A stretch of 39,565 bases of DNA from Actinomycetes bacterium. GTDB lineage: Bacteria > Actinomycetota > Actinomycetes > Streptosporangiales > Streptosporangiaceae. A program made the position numbers and the translations under genes. A model generated the notes under the pieces. The model saw only the letters and a list, made by a program, of their open reading frames with translations. It was not told where the DNA came from and did no database searches. Positions 1 to 8,424 of the stretch are shown here, piece by piece (positions within the stretch are counted from its first letter, which is position 1; every line of letters starts with the position of its first letter). The stretch spans positions 1 to 39,565 of the forward strand of contig JAJYTW010000013.1 of NCBI GenBank assembly GCA_021792855.1. The letters are read 5' to 3'.

Positions 1-237
1 CAGGACCATCCCGACCACGACCGTCCCGAGCCAGGCGCTCACGCCGGCCGGCCAGAGCGCGAGCGGGCGGCGCCAGCCGCGGCCGGCCACTTCGCCGGCG
101 GCAAGTCCGGCCAGGAACGGCCAGGCCGTGCTGACCAGGCCGGGCAGCCCGCCGGACGCGTGGTGGCTGGCTCGGCCGATGATCACGAAGGCCAGGACCA
201 GGACGACGTCGGCGGCAATGCCAAGCGATCTGCGCAT
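1..237 (-). CDS. DUF3054 family membrane protein (partial, N-terminal part)
   Basis: The reverse strand reads from an ATG at 237 and runs out of the window at base 1, giving 79 residues that begin MRRSLGIAADVVLVLAFVII. The pattern GRASHH followed by STAWPFLAGLAAGE and later AWLGTVVVGMVL matches the DUF3054 family of small actinobacterial membrane proteins as I remember it. Two hydrophobic helices are visible, at about residues 8-20 and 33-48, with a third starting near 68. Function is unknown for the family. There is no Shine-Dalgarno sequence before the ATG; instead TACCCT lies 6 bases upstream, which fits a leaderless mRNA. It is divergent from the ABC operon that starts at 546. The C-terminus lies outside the window. 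Confidence 0.7.
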   Translation of the reverse strand, partial: MRRSLGIAADVVLVLAFVIIGRASHHASGGLPGLVSTAWPFLAGLAAGEVAGRGWRRPLALWPAGVSAWLGTVVVGMVL

Positions 238-545
238 GGGCACAGGGTAGCTAGCGGACTGGGCGGATTGCCGCATAACCACCAGTCCGGGCGGGCCGGC
301 CTGGCGGTCCCTGGGATCAGGCCCAGCGGCAGCATCGGGAACTGCCAGGAATTCTTAAGGAAGTCTTAAGACGGCAGGTAGATGATCGGTTCGGCGCGCG
401 CGGCCAATACCGCAATGGCGGTCGCGGCGGCCACCGAATGCCCGCAGCGCGTGCGCCGCAGGCGGTCCAGTGCTGGTCTGGCACGGGCGGCGGGCACCTG
501 GCGCGACGGCCGTACCGGCCGCCGCCGTTACGACTGGGAGCTTGG
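238..545. promoter_or_regulatory. Divergent intergenic region with a CTTAAG direct repeat
   Basis: These 308 bases separate the leftward DUF3054 gene from the rightward ABC operon. CTTAAG occurs at 354-359 and again at 365-370, that is 11 bases (one helical turn) apart, in an otherwise GC-rich stretch. Such spacing is typical of sites bound by OmpR-type response regulator dimers. A weak -10-like TAGATG/GATGAT lies at 379-386, so the repeat would cover the -35 position of a promoter reading toward the permease. No convincing -35 hexamer is seen. The stretch 390-545 shows no gene I can support. The regulator itself is not in the window. Confidence 0.4.
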
Positions 546-2039
546 ATGTTTGCTACGTACCTGCGCCGCGAACTGCGGCGGCGGTCCAGGCAGGTGGTGC
601 TGATCGCGCTCGGCCTGGCGCTGGGTGTCGGCCTGGTGATCACCGTCACCGCCGCCTCGACCGGGGTGAAGAACGCGCAGGCCGCGGTGCTGCACTCGCT
701 CTACGGCGTGGGTACCGACATCACCGTGACCCAGGCCCCGGCCGCCGGAACCGGTGGCCCGGGCGGGTTCGGGTTCGGGTTGAACAGGGGCACCCGCACC
801 CGGCCGGCGCCGGGCACGAAGTTCACCAGCGACCGGCTGAACCCCGGTCAGCTTGCGCCGCTGGCGGATTCGGCGGTGACGAAGATTGCCAGGCTGAACG
901 GAGTAGCGGCCGCTACCGGATCGCTCACCCTCACCGATGTCAGCATCTCCGGCACGATCCCGAGTTTTGGCGGTTCGGCCGGAGCGAGCGGCGGGTCCGC
1001 CAGCGGTGGGACGCCGGGCAGCGGCGGCCGTGGATTCATCACCCCGAACGTGTTCGGGGTGGCCGGGGTCAACCTGACGCAGGGCGCGATCGGGCCGCTC
1101 TCGTCCGGGAAGATCACCGCCGGACGCACCTTCACCAGCGCTGACGCCAGTGCGAATGTGGCCGTGGTGGACGCGAATTACGCCGCGCAGCACAAGCTGA
1201 AGGTCGGGTCCACCGTCGCGATCGGCGGATCGACCGGCAAGAGCACCTCGTTCACCGTGATCGGACTGGTCAGCACGGCGTCCGGCAGTGGCTCGGACGT
1301 GTACATCCCGCTGCTGCGGGCGCAGCAGCTTTCCGGCCTGACCGGCAAGGTGAACACGATCTACGTGGCCGCCGCCAGCGCCACCGAAATCGGCGGCGTG
1401 AGCAAGCAGATCAGCACCGTGCTGCCGAAGGCCACGGTCACCACCGCAAGCTCGCTGGCCGGCCAGGTCACCGGATCGCTGGCCAGCGCCGCCAGCCTGG
1501 CCAACAGCCTTGGCCGGTGGCTGGCGATCGCGGTGCTGGTCGCGGCGTTCGCCCTGGCCGTCCTGCTGACGATCTCGGCCGTGTCCCGCCGGGTGCGGGA
1601 GTTCGGGACGCTCAAGGCGCTCGGCTGGCGAAGCCGGCGAGTGGTCGGGCAGGTGATGGGCGAGTCGCTCCTGGTCGGCCTGATCGGCGGGATCGTGGGG
1701 ATCGGCCTCGGCCTTGTTGGCGCTTCCCTGGTGAACGCGTTCACCCAGCCGCTCACCGCGGCCGTCGGACCGACAACCGGGTCTGCTACCCCCGGCGGCT
1801 CCCGGGTGTTCGGCGGGGCCGGGCAGTTCGGCGGGTCGCCGGGGGCCGGCCCTGGGAGCGCGTTCCGGCGGCTGGCCAGTTCCCAGACGGTGACGGTGCA
1901 CCTGACCGCGGATGTCACCGCGACCGTGATCATCGCGGCGGTGCTGCTCGCGATCCTCGGCGGACTGATCGCCGGCGGGTTCGGAAGCTGGCGGGCGGCC
2001 CGGCTGCGGCCGGCGGCGGCGCTAGCCAAGATCGCCTGA
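546..2039 (+). CDS. FtsX/MacB-like ABC transporter permease
   Basis: A 497-residue membrane protein of the MacB/FtsX permease class. A first transmembrane helix at about residues 17-38 is followed by a large extracellular domain (about 40-300) and then three helices near 320-345, 370-400 and 458-480. The cytoplasmic motif VREFGTLKALGWRSRRV after the second helix is the typical FtsX-family coupling region that contacts the ATPase. The outer domain carries Gly/Ser/Pro-rich low-complexity inserts (about 70-90 and 140-160), and another lies between the last helices (about 410-440); these are probably disordered. The start at 546 is chosen because GGGAG lies 5 bases upstream and the helix follows directly. 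An in-frame upstream ATG at 438 would only add an Arg-rich stretch. The ATPase gene follows after 43 bases. Substrate unknown: lipid, peptide or drug export, or cell-envelope signalling are all possible. Confidence 0.88.
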   Translation: MFATYLRRELRRRSRQVVLIALGLALGVGLVITVTAASTGVKNAQAAVLHSLYGVGTDITVTQAPAAGTGGPGGFGFGLNRGTRTRPAPGTKFTSDRLNPGQLAPLADSAVTKIARLNGVAAATGSLTLTDVSISGTIPSFGGSAGASGGSASGGTPGSGGRGFITPNVFGVAGVNLTQGAIGPLSSGKITAGRTFTSADASANVAVVDANYAAQHKLKVGSTVAIGGSTGKSTSFTVIGLVSTASGSGSDVYIPLLRAQQLSGLTGKVNTIYVAAASATEIGGVSKQISTVLPKATVTTASSLAGQVTGSLASAASLANSLGRWLAIAVLVAAFALAVLLTISAVSRRVREFGTLKALGWRSRRVVGQVMGESLLVGLIGGIVGIGLGLVGASLVNAFTQPLTAAVGPTTGSATPGGSRVFGGAGQFGGSPGAGPGSAFRRLASSQTVTVHLTADVTATVIIAAVLLAILGGLIAGGFGSWRAARLRPAAALAKIA

Positions 2040-2082
2040 GCGCGGTCCTCCCATCGACGTCAATTAATGGAGCGGATAACCG

Positions 2083-2778
2083 ATGTACGAGCTGACCAAG
2101 GTCATCAAGGACTATCACCGCGGCCGCGAGGTCGTGCACGCTCTCGCCGGGGTGGACCTGGACATCACCGACGGCGAGTGGCTGGCGATCCAGGGCCCGA
2201 CCGGCCATGGCAAGAGCACGCTGCTGCAGATGCTCGGCGGGCTGGACCGGCCGACGTCGGGCTCGGTGGTGCTGGAGGGCAAGGACCTCGCGGGCCTGCG
2301 GGAGTCCGAGATCACGGCGATCCGGGCGAACGCGATCGGCTTCATCTTCCAGACCTTCAACCTGATCCCGACGCTGAGTGCCCAGGAGAACGTGGAGGCG
2401 GCCCTGGTGCCGCTGGGCGTGAGCACGGCGGACCGCCGCGCCATGGCCGCCAGCGCGCTGGAGGGCGTGGGGCTTGGTGACCGGCTGCGGCACCTGCCCT
2501 CGCAGCTCTCCGGCGGGCAGCAGCAGCGGGTGGCGATCGCCCGGGCGCTGGTCAAGGAGCCGATGGTGCTGCTCGCCGACGAGCCGACCGGGAACCTGGA
2601 CGAGGAGACCAGGGACGACCTGATGGCCCTGCTGGAAGATCTGTGGCGGGAGCTCCGCCTGACGATGGTGATCGTCACGCACGACTCGGCGGTCGCCCGG
2701 CGGGCGCAGCGGATCGCGGTGATGCGCGCCGGGAAGCTGGCGATCAAGCAGGACACCAGGCCCGCGCCCGCTGCCTGA
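2083..2778 (+). CDS. ABC transporter ATP-binding protein, LolD/MacB type
   Basis: A 231-residue nucleotide-binding subunit, the normal length for the LolD/MacB/FtsE group. Walker A is GPTGHGKS at 38-45 (the more common form is GPSGSGKS), the Q-loop is FQTFNLIP near 89, the signature LSGGQQQ is at 142-148, Walker B VLLADEP at 162-168 followed by the D-loop GNLD, and the switch histidine is H200. All catalytic elements are present. It lies 43 bases downstream of the permease and GGAGCGG precedes the ATG, so both genes form one operon. It should work as a homodimer under two permease copies. The C-terminus has a short Pro/Ala tail after IKQDTR. The specific substrate cannot be read from the sequence. 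Confidence 0.93.
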   Translation: MYELTKVIKDYHRGREVVHALAGVDLDITDGEWLAIQGPTGHGKSTLLQMLGGLDRPTSGSVVLEGKDLAGLRESEITAIRANAIGFIFQTFNLIPTLSAQENVEAALVPLGVSTADRRAMAASALEGVGLGDRLRHLPSQLSGGQQQRVAIARALVKEPMVLLADEPTGNLDEETRDDLMALLEDLWRELRLTMVIVTHDSAVARRAQRIAVMRAGKLAIKQDTRPAPAA

Positions 2779-2833
2779 GAGCGGGAGGCGGGCCGGACCG
2801 CGCCAGCGGCCGCGGTCGGGCCCGCGCCGAGCC

Positions 2834-2873
2834 GGATGGGGGGCCGCCCAGCGGGCCGGGCCGCCCCCCATCC
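2834..2873. terminator. Bidirectional terminator-like hairpin
   Basis: GGATGGGGGGC at 2834-2844 pairs exactly with GCCCCCCATCC at 2863-2873, leaving an 18-base loop that can pair further. It sits between the convergent ABC ATPase gene (ending 2778) and the secreted protein gene (ending 2949), so it can serve both strands. There is no U-tract, which is common in actinobacteria. Confidence 0.6.
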
Positions 2874-2878
2874 CTGAT

Positions 2879-2926
2879 CAGCCGGTCGCGCGGCCGGCGT
2901 CCACCCAGCCGGTCGCGCGGCTGGCG
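2879..2926. repeat. Two copies of a 21-bp direct repeat
   Basis: CAGCCGGTCGCGCGGC plus a five-base tail occurs at 2879-2899 and again at 2906-2926 with a single base difference and a 6-base spacer. It is noncoding and lies between a terminator and the end of the next gene. It is probably a local slippage product; no function is evident. Confidence 0.5.
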
Positions 2927-2948
2927 GCCAGCCGGGACCGGCCGCCGG

Positions 2949-4418
2949 TCACCGCAGGATCTTCCAGGTGAAGCTGGCGGTGCCGGAGGCACCGGTGCCG
3001 TCGGTGACCGTGATCTTCACGGTTACCGACTGCTTCCTGGTGGGCGTGCCGGAGATCAGGCCGGTCGCGGAGTTGATCGACAGGCCGCTCGGCAGTCCGC
3101 TGGCGGCGTAGTGCAGGGTCTGTCCGGTGGCCGAGTCGGTCGCCTGGATCTGCAGGCGCACCGCGGTGCCCTTGACCGTGGTCTGGTTGCCAGGGTTGGT
3201 GACGGTCACCACGTCACCGCCGCCTCCGCCGCTGCCGTTGGTGACGATCGGGTGGCTGAACTCGCAGGTGCCACCGCCGTCATTGGCCCAGGTGGGCTGC
3301 ATCGCGAAGGTGCCGGTGGTCAGGGTGAGGTTGGCGGCCACGGCGCCGGGCCCGGAGTTCCAGGCGCACAGGTCGCCGGTCTCGTAGCCCGAGGAGGTGG
3401 TCCAGCCACCGGCCGGGTTCTGGTCGGTGATGGTCTCGGCGTACTCATGGCCCTCGACGATGGACACGCCGTCGAGCAGGCCGGCGCTGCCGGAGTTGAC
3501 GAAGTTCTGCCCGCACGAGGTGCCCATGTTCGGGATGTAGGGCAGGTTCGTGAACGCGATGTCGCCGTACGGCGAGGTTACGCCCACCGAGGAGTCGCCG
3601 TTCCAGTCGTGCCAGGCGCAGAAGTTGCCGTTCGGCGTGTTGAAGCCGTCCGGATGGGTGCCGGTGGGCGAGATGACCACGTACTGGGCGTCCCGGTTCG
3701 ATGCGGCGGTGGTGTTGCCGAAGTGCCCGGCCGCGGTGACCGCCTCGGCGCCTAGCTGGGCGGCCGTGGCGTTGCTCGGCGAGGCGGTGCTCTCGTCCAC
3801 CCAGACCCCGGCCAGCGCGCCGCCGGTCGGGTAGGCGACATGGTAGGTGTTGCTCGCCGGGCAGGAGGTGGCGCCGGTGGCGACGCCCTGGCAGTACTGC
3901 GTCATCACGCCGGACCAGGTTTCGCCGCCGGTTCCGATGCCCTTGAGCAACTGCTGGAGATACGGGGCGATGTTGCTCGGGTCTCCGGACAGGGTGACGT
4001 CGCCCTGTGCGTTGGTGCTCTGGGTGCCCCACTGCGATCCGTAGAAGACCAGGTAGACCTTCTCGGGACCGGTGGTGACGCCGATCCCGTTGATCCCGCC
4101 GCCGAAGGCCAGCAGGGTGGATGAGGACCGCCGGGCCGCGGCCGGGGCCGCTCCCGGATGGCTGGCCGCCCACCGCCGCATCCTGGCTAGCTGGCCGATG
4201 GTGGGGATGACGCCCTGCCGCCACGGATGGTGGTAGGCCGGGGAGTACGGGTCGGCGGTGGAGAACATCCGGGCGGCCAGACTCGCGGACGGCCGGGCGG
4301 TTCCGGTCGCGGCGACGGCCGTGGCGGCGTAGGGCAGGCCTGCCGCGGCCGCGAGCACCACGGTCGCGGCGGTGGCGGATCGGATGGCCCAGCGCCGGGC
4401 GGGGACGGATACTCTCAT
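2949..4418 (-). CDS. Secreted HE-motif protein (putative peptidase) with C-terminal Ig-like domain
   Basis: A 489-residue exported protein. Residues 1-37 form a signal peptide (Arg-rich start, Ala-rich core, cleavage near AVAA-TG). The central domain (about 100-395) contains the block EGHEYAETITD (H324, E325, D332) followed by ETGD (346-349), resembling a zinc-protease active site, and several cysteines that could form disulfides. Residues about 400-489, after a Gly-rich linker, form a putative Ig-like fold recognised by LPSGLSINSATGLISGTPT. I know similar HEYAE-containing secreted actinobacterial proteins without assigned function; the peptidase role is inference. The start at 4418 follows GAGAGG; an upstream ATG at 4454 lacks both this site and a signal-like start. 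It is monocistronic, between a terminator and the divergent lipoprotein gene. Confidence 0.75.
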   Translation of the reverse strand: MRVSVPARRWAIRSATAATVVLAAAAGLPYAATAVAATGTARPSASLAARMFSTADPYSPAYHHPWRQGVIPTIGQLARMRRWAASHPGAAPAAARRSSSTLLAFGGGINGIGVTTGPEKVYLVFYGSQWGTQSTNAQGDVTLSGDPSNIAPYLQQLLKGIGTGGETWSGVMTQYCQGVATGATSCPASNTYHVAYPTGGALAGVWVDESTASPSNATAAQLGAEAVTAAGHFGNTTAASNRDAQYVVISPTGTHPDGFNTPNGNFCAWHDWNGDSSVGVTSPYGDIAFTNLPYIPNMGTSCGQNFVNSGSAGLLDGVSIVEGHEYAETITDQNPAGGWTTSSGYETGDLCAWNSGPGAVAANLTLTTGTFAMQPTWANDGGGTCEFSHPIVTNGSGGGGGDVVTVTNPGNQTTVKGTAVRLQIQATDSATGQTLHYAASGLPSGLSINSATGLISGTPTRKQSVTVKITVTDGTGASGTASFTWKILR

Positions 4419-4722
4419 CGGCTGCCTCTCTGGTCGATGCGGGCGGTGCCGCACGAGGGAACATGCAGATCGGGGGCAGGATTCGGGACCGCAGGGGTAG
4501 GTCCTGGCCTGACCGTAACGGCGCGCAGAGGGCCGGTCAACGGCTAGCTTTCTGGCCGGAAAACAGCTAGGAACGCGGCCGATAGCTGGCGGTTCGCTTT
4601 ATGGCGGGAAAGGCCCGCTGCGGGCCGGACCGGACGGAACCGGCGCGCAGTGCCGGACGTCCAAGATTCGACATGGCAGGAAGGGCCGCCACTGGGGCGG
4701 CCGGTCGGCAGAGGAGTCGGGC

Positions 4723-5229
4723 ATGCGGATAGTGACGCGGTTCATGGCTGTGGCGGGCATCGGGGCCTCGCTGCTCGTGGCCGGCTGCGGGCGGCCTGGC
4801 ACGTCGTCCGGGTCCGGCGGTTCGGGGGGCAGCGCCGCATCCCCGCCGCACAAGACGGTGCGCTGCATTACCCCCAAGTCGGGTGCGTCCGGCCTGCCCG
4901 GCCCGGCCCGGACCTTCACGCTGTCCGAGCAGGACTCCGGCAAGACCTACTGCGTGACGGCTGGCGCCGAGTTCTATGTGTTCCTGCACGGCACGGCGGC
5001 GCAGCCCTGGGGGCCGATCACGCCGAGCACCGGGGCGGTGCAGCATCGGGCGAGCGGGGTGATGTCGCTCGCGATCGGGGTCACCGGCGGGTTCTTCCAG
5101 GCGACCAGGCTGGGCACGGTCACGCTGACCTCCTACCGCAAGCCGTGCTCTGGCCCGGCCGGCGGTGCGTCGCAGTGCGGCCCGAAGAACGTATTCAAGG
5201 TCACCTTCGTGGTGCACGGCAAGGCATAG
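4723..5229 (+). CDS. Small lipoprotein of unknown function
   Basis: A 168-residue predicted lipoprotein. The signal peptide MRIVTRFMAVAGIG ends in the lipobox LVAGC with the lipidated cysteine at 22. A Gly/Ser-rich stretch (about 27-40) tethers a globular domain that contains four further cysteines (near 47, 81, 145 and 154), suggesting disulfides outside the membrane. AGAGGAG seven bases before the ATG supports the start. It is divergent from the secreted HE-motif protein and convergent with the amidohydrolase, so it is probably transcribed alone. I do not recognise the family. Confidence 0.75.
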   Translation: MRIVTRFMAVAGIGASLLVAGCGRPGTSSGSGGSGGSAASPPHKTVRCITPKSGASGLPGPARTFTLSEQDSGKTYCVTAGAEFYVFLHGTAAQPWGPITPSTGAVQHRASGVMSLAIGVTGGFFQATRLGTVTLTSYRKPCSGPAGGASQCGPKNVFKVTFVVHGKA

Positions 5230-5296
5230 CGGGCGGGATGCCGGGTGGAGCGGCCGGGACGCACGACACAGCGCCCGGCGCTCAACCGCCCGGCCC

Positions 5297-6160
5297 TCAA
5301 CCGTCCAGGCCGAACACCCGGACGGCATTGCCGCCCCAGGCGGCCGCGACCTGGTCGGCCGTGCACCCGGCATCCAGCAGCACCTTCTCCAGCGCCCGGG
5401 CATTGCGGTCCACGCCCGGCACGCCCGGCCAGTCGGTACCGAAGATCATCTTGTCGGCGAGTCTGCGGAGCGCGGTGCCGTAGTAGTCGCCCAGTCGCTG
5501 TGGCGGCAGGCCGGAGACCTCCAGCCAGACGTTGGGCCGCATCAGCGCCAGGAACGCGGCCTGGTCGTACCACCAGCCCCGGCCGCCGTGGGCGAGCACC
5601 ACGGTCAGGTCGGGGAAGTCCCTGAACACCTCATCGAGCAGCGCCGGGTCGGCGTAGGAGTTGGCCGATCCGGCGAAGGTAGAGGTGCCGCAGTGCACGA
5701 TGACCGGAAGCCGGTGCTGCTCGGCCCAGGCGTAGGCGGGGTACAGCATCCGGTCGCGTGCCTCGAAACCGCCGTGCACGGGGTGGATCTTGACCGCGAT
5801 CGCGCCCAGGCCGACCTGCCTGGCCAGTTCGGCGGCGACCGGGTAGTGCAGGTGCGGGTTCAGATTCGCGACCGGGTGGAAGCGGGCCGGGTTGGCCGCG
5901 GCGAGGCCAAGCACGTCCTCGATCGGCTGCGTCCCGGTGACCTTGGGGCTGTGCTCGGTGAACAGCAGCACATGGTCGACGCCCTGGCCGTCGAAATAGG
6001 CGTCCAGGGCGGTCGGCACCGGGGTCCCGGCCGCGTCGAACAAATCGTCCATCGGGGTGCTCGCGCCGAACTGGCGCGCCCACGACCGCCAGTCCGGCGA
6101 GAGCGTCGGCAGCCTGGCGATGTGCACATGCGCGTCCACCAGCAGTCGGCCGTCCAGCAT
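5297..6160 (-). CDS. Amidohydrolase family protein (TIM-barrel metal hydrolase)
   Basis: A 287-residue protein of the amidohydrolase-2 type, which includes decarboxylases and lactonases such as the ACMSD group. Metal ligands of the barrel are visible: DAHVH (H11, H13), IVHCGT (H156), VLAHGG (H191) and FGTDWPG (D243). There is no signal peptide, so it is cytoplasmic. The start at 6160 is fixed by a strong AGGAGGG six bases upstream; an ATG at 6214 in the same frame lacks such a site. It may hydrolyse or decarboxylate a small cyclic or carboxylic substrate, but nothing nearby names it. Its promoter should lie in the 187-base gap shared with the divergent beta-helix gene. Confidence 0.82.
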   Translation of the reverse strand: MLDGRLLVDAHVHIARLPTLSPDWRSWARQFGASTPMDDLFDAAGTPVPTALDAYFDGQGVDHVLLFTEHSPKVTGTQPIEDVLGLAAANPARFHPVANLNPHLHYPVAAELARQVGLGAIAVKIHPVHGGFEARDRMLYPAYAWAEQHRLPVIVHCGTSTFAGSANSYADPALLDEVFRDFPDLTVVLAHGGRGWWYDQAAFLALMRPNVWLEVSGLPPQRLGDYYGTALRRLADKMIFGTDWPGVPGVDRNARALEKVLLDAGCTADQVAAAWGGNAVRVFGLDG

Positions 6161-6283
6161 CGGCGTCCCTCCTAGGCAGGCTAGCGGCCGGGTATCCGGT
6201 CGTCCCTCATGCAATCACGCCCGGCTTCGTCCGCACTAGGCCGGGTTCAGGTAAAGGAACGTCCATTCCCCGGCCACGCCTAA

Positions 6284-6298
6284 TCGAATCGCATTCGA
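6284..6298. promoter_or_regulatory. Inverted repeat in the amidohydrolase/beta-helix promoter region
   Basis: TCGAAT-CGC-ATTCGA is a perfect 6-bp inverted repeat with a 3-base centre, in the AT-richer part (6280-6350) of the gap between two divergent genes. Size and position fit a dimeric repressor site acting on one or both promoters. The regulator is unknown. Confidence 0.35.
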
Positions 6299-6347
6299 AG
6301 GCAAACTCATAATCGCGCGAGTTCATATTCATTATCCAAGCCAGACA

Positions 6348-8411
6348 ATGCATACAGGGGGTGCGTTGATAGTGCGGACTGCGAATGCCGTGGCCCGAAT
6401 GCGTCGCGGCGTGCGGCGGGGCGATGGTCCCGCGCTGGGACGCCGGGCGGCGGCTGTGGCCGCGGGGGCGACAGCACTGGCGGGCCTCGGCCTGCCGCTG
6501 ACCGGCGCGGCGGCTCAGGCTGCCCAGCCATCTCGGCCTGCCCAGCCGGCCGGGATGGCCTCGGTAACGATCCCGGTCACCACCCTGGCGGACTCCGGCC
6601 CGGGATCGCTGCGGGCCGCGCTGACCAGCGCCGAGCAGAATCCGGCGGGCACCACTGCCACCATCACCTTCACCGTGCATGGGGTGATCGGGCTGAGCAG
6701 CGCGCTGCCGCCGGTCACCACGCGCGTGCTCATCAACGGCCGGTCGGCGCCCGGCTACCACGGGACGCCGGTGATCGAGATCGACTTCCGCGGCCATCAG
6801 GGCCTGATCTTCGGGCCAGGCGCGGCCGGTTCCGCTCTGCTCGGCATCGCGGCCGGGCACGCGGCGGGCAACGGCGTCACCCTGGAAGCCAGCGCGATCC
6901 TGGTCAACGGCGACTACCTCGGCCTCGGCCGGTCCGGCCGCCCGCTGCCGAACGCGGGCAGCGGGATCTACGTGACCCGCACATCGAGCCATGACGTGAT
7001 CGGCGCCAACCGGTCCGGGATCTCCGGCGTGGTCGGCAATGTGATCTCGGCGAATCACGGCAACGGGATCGTGCTGTCCGGATCCTCCGGCGACGTCGTG
7101 CAGGCGAACCGGATCGGCACCAACCCGGCCGGCTCGGCCCCGATGGGCAACCGCGGCAACGGGATCGTGCTGGTCGGCGGGGCCGACCACAACGAGATCG
7201 GCGGCCGGGAGTACGTCAACAAGGCGACCGGTCAGGCCAACAATCCGACCGGGAGCAAGGGGACGGTGACGCCGGTGTTCGTGGTGCCGCCGCAGGGGAA
7301 CCTGATCTCTGGCAACGGCGCGGACGGCGTCCTGATCATCGCCCGGGCCGACTACAACTCGCTGAACGGGAACTTCATCGGCACGAGCGCCAGCGGCGAC
7401 CACGCGATCGGCAACCGCGGCGACGGCGTCCGGATCGTGGCCGCGCGCGGCAATTCGCTGACCGGCTGCAGATTCGTGAACAACCCGTTCGTGTACTACA
7501 ACGTGATCAGCGGGAACGGCGGCAACGGCCTGCGGGTCACCAACGCGGTCAACACGGTGGTGCAGGGCAACTTCTTCGGCGTCGGGGCTAACAACACGAC
7601 GCTGCTCGGCAACCGCCGCGACGGGATCCTGGTCGACGGCACCTCCTACGACACCACGGTCGGCGGCGTGATCCCGCTCGGCAACGTGACCGCCGGGAAC
7701 GGGGCGAACGGAATCGAGGTGGCCGACCGGGCCGCGAAGTTCACCACGTTCAACACCTTCGGCGGACTGCTGGCCTTCAAGGGGGCGGCGCCGAACGGCC
7801 GGGACGGGCTGCTGATCACCTCCACGGGCCGCGGCAATCTGGTCCGCACCAACGTGTTCTCCGGTAACCACGGGAACGGCATCCAACTGGCCGGCGGCGC
7901 CACCGGCGTCACGGTCGATCCGAACATCGTCGGGCTGACCACCAACGGCCGGTCCAGGCTGGGCAACGGCGGCGATGGACTGCTGATCGACGGGCACGCG
8001 CACGGCAACGTGATCGGCGGGTCGCTGCGCTCGGTGATCCCGCAGAACACGTTCTCCGGCAACGCGGGGTACGGCATCGCGATCACCGGCTACGCGTGGG
8101 GCAACCGGGTGTTCGGCTCCTTCGTGGGAACCGCGATCTTCGCGATGAGCGGACTGGGCAACCGGGCGGGCGGCGTGCTGATCGGCGGGCACGCGCACCA
8201 CAACCTGATCGGCCACTTCCGGCGGGCTCGGGCGAACATCATCAGCGCCAACGGGGGCGACGGGGTGCGCCTGCTGCGCGGGACGTACCGCAACTTCGTG
8301 GTCCGTAACCACATTGGCGTGGACCGGGTCGGCAGGCCACTGCCGAACGCCGGCCGCGCGGTGGTCGACCTCGGCAGGCACAACGTGGTCCGGTTCAACC
8401 TGATCGGCTGA
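6348..8411 (+). CDS. Secreted right-handed parallel beta-helix repeat protein
   Basis: Up to 687 residues. After a basic start and a hydrophobic segment (about 40-58) the export signal ends near AAAQAAQ. Residues 65-150 resemble the opening module of many bacterial beta-helix proteins (VTTLADSGPGSLRAAL, then ITFTVHG). The rest is a long series of 20-25-residue turns marked by GNG.G and N.I.GN patterns, e.g. NVISANHGNGIVLSGSSGDV, the pectate-lyase-like solenoid. I see no pectate lyase catalytic cluster, so an adhesive or glycan-binding role is as likely as an enzymatic one. Start: the ATG at 6348 has no ribosome site; AGGGGG at 6356-6361 would suit TTG 6366 or GTG 6372 in the same frame, and the true start may be one of these. 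Confidence 0.82.
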   Translation: MHTGGALIVRTANAVARMRRGVRRGDGPALGRRAAAVAAGATALAGLGLPLTGAAAQAAQPSRPAQPAGMASVTIPVTTLADSGPGSLRAALTSAEQNPAGTTATITFTVHGVIGLSSALPPVTTRVLINGRSAPGYHGTPVIEIDFRGHQGLIFGPGAAGSALLGIAAGHAAGNGVTLEASAILVNGDYLGLGRSGRPLPNAGSGIYVTRTSSHDVIGANRSGISGVVGNVISANHGNGIVLSGSSGDVVQANRIGTNPAGSAPMGNRGNGIVLVGGADHNEIGGREYVNKATGQANNPTGSKGTVTPVFVVPPQGNLISGNGADGVLIIARADYNSLNGNFIGTSASGDHAIGNRGDGVRIVAARGNSLTGCRFVNNPFVYYNVISGNGGNGLRVTNAVNTVVQGNFFGVGANNTTLLGNRRDGILVDGTSYDTTVGGVIPLGNVTAGNGANGIEVADRAAKFTTFNTFGGLLAFKGAAPNGRDGLLITSTGRGNLVRTNVFSGNHGNGIQLAGGATGVTVDPNIVGLTTNGRSRLGNGGDGLLIDGHAHGNVIGGSLRSVIPQNTFSGNAGYGIAITGYAWGNRVFGSFVGTAIFAMSGLGNRAGGVLIGGHAHHNLIGHFRRARANIISANGGDGVRLLRGTYRNFVVRNHIGVDRVGRPLPNAGRAVVDLGRHNVVRFNLIG

Positions 8412-8424
8412 GCCCGGTTACTGG

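Noticed and set aside
4528-4560. CTAGCT/AGCTAG arms upstream of the lipoprotein gene
   Set aside because: Only six bases per arm with unequal spacing and no promoter nearby; likely chance.
6207-8381. Reverse-strand open frame of 724 codons opposite the beta-helix gene
   Set aside because: Mirror of the repeat structure on the other strand; no signal, ribosome site or recognisable domain.
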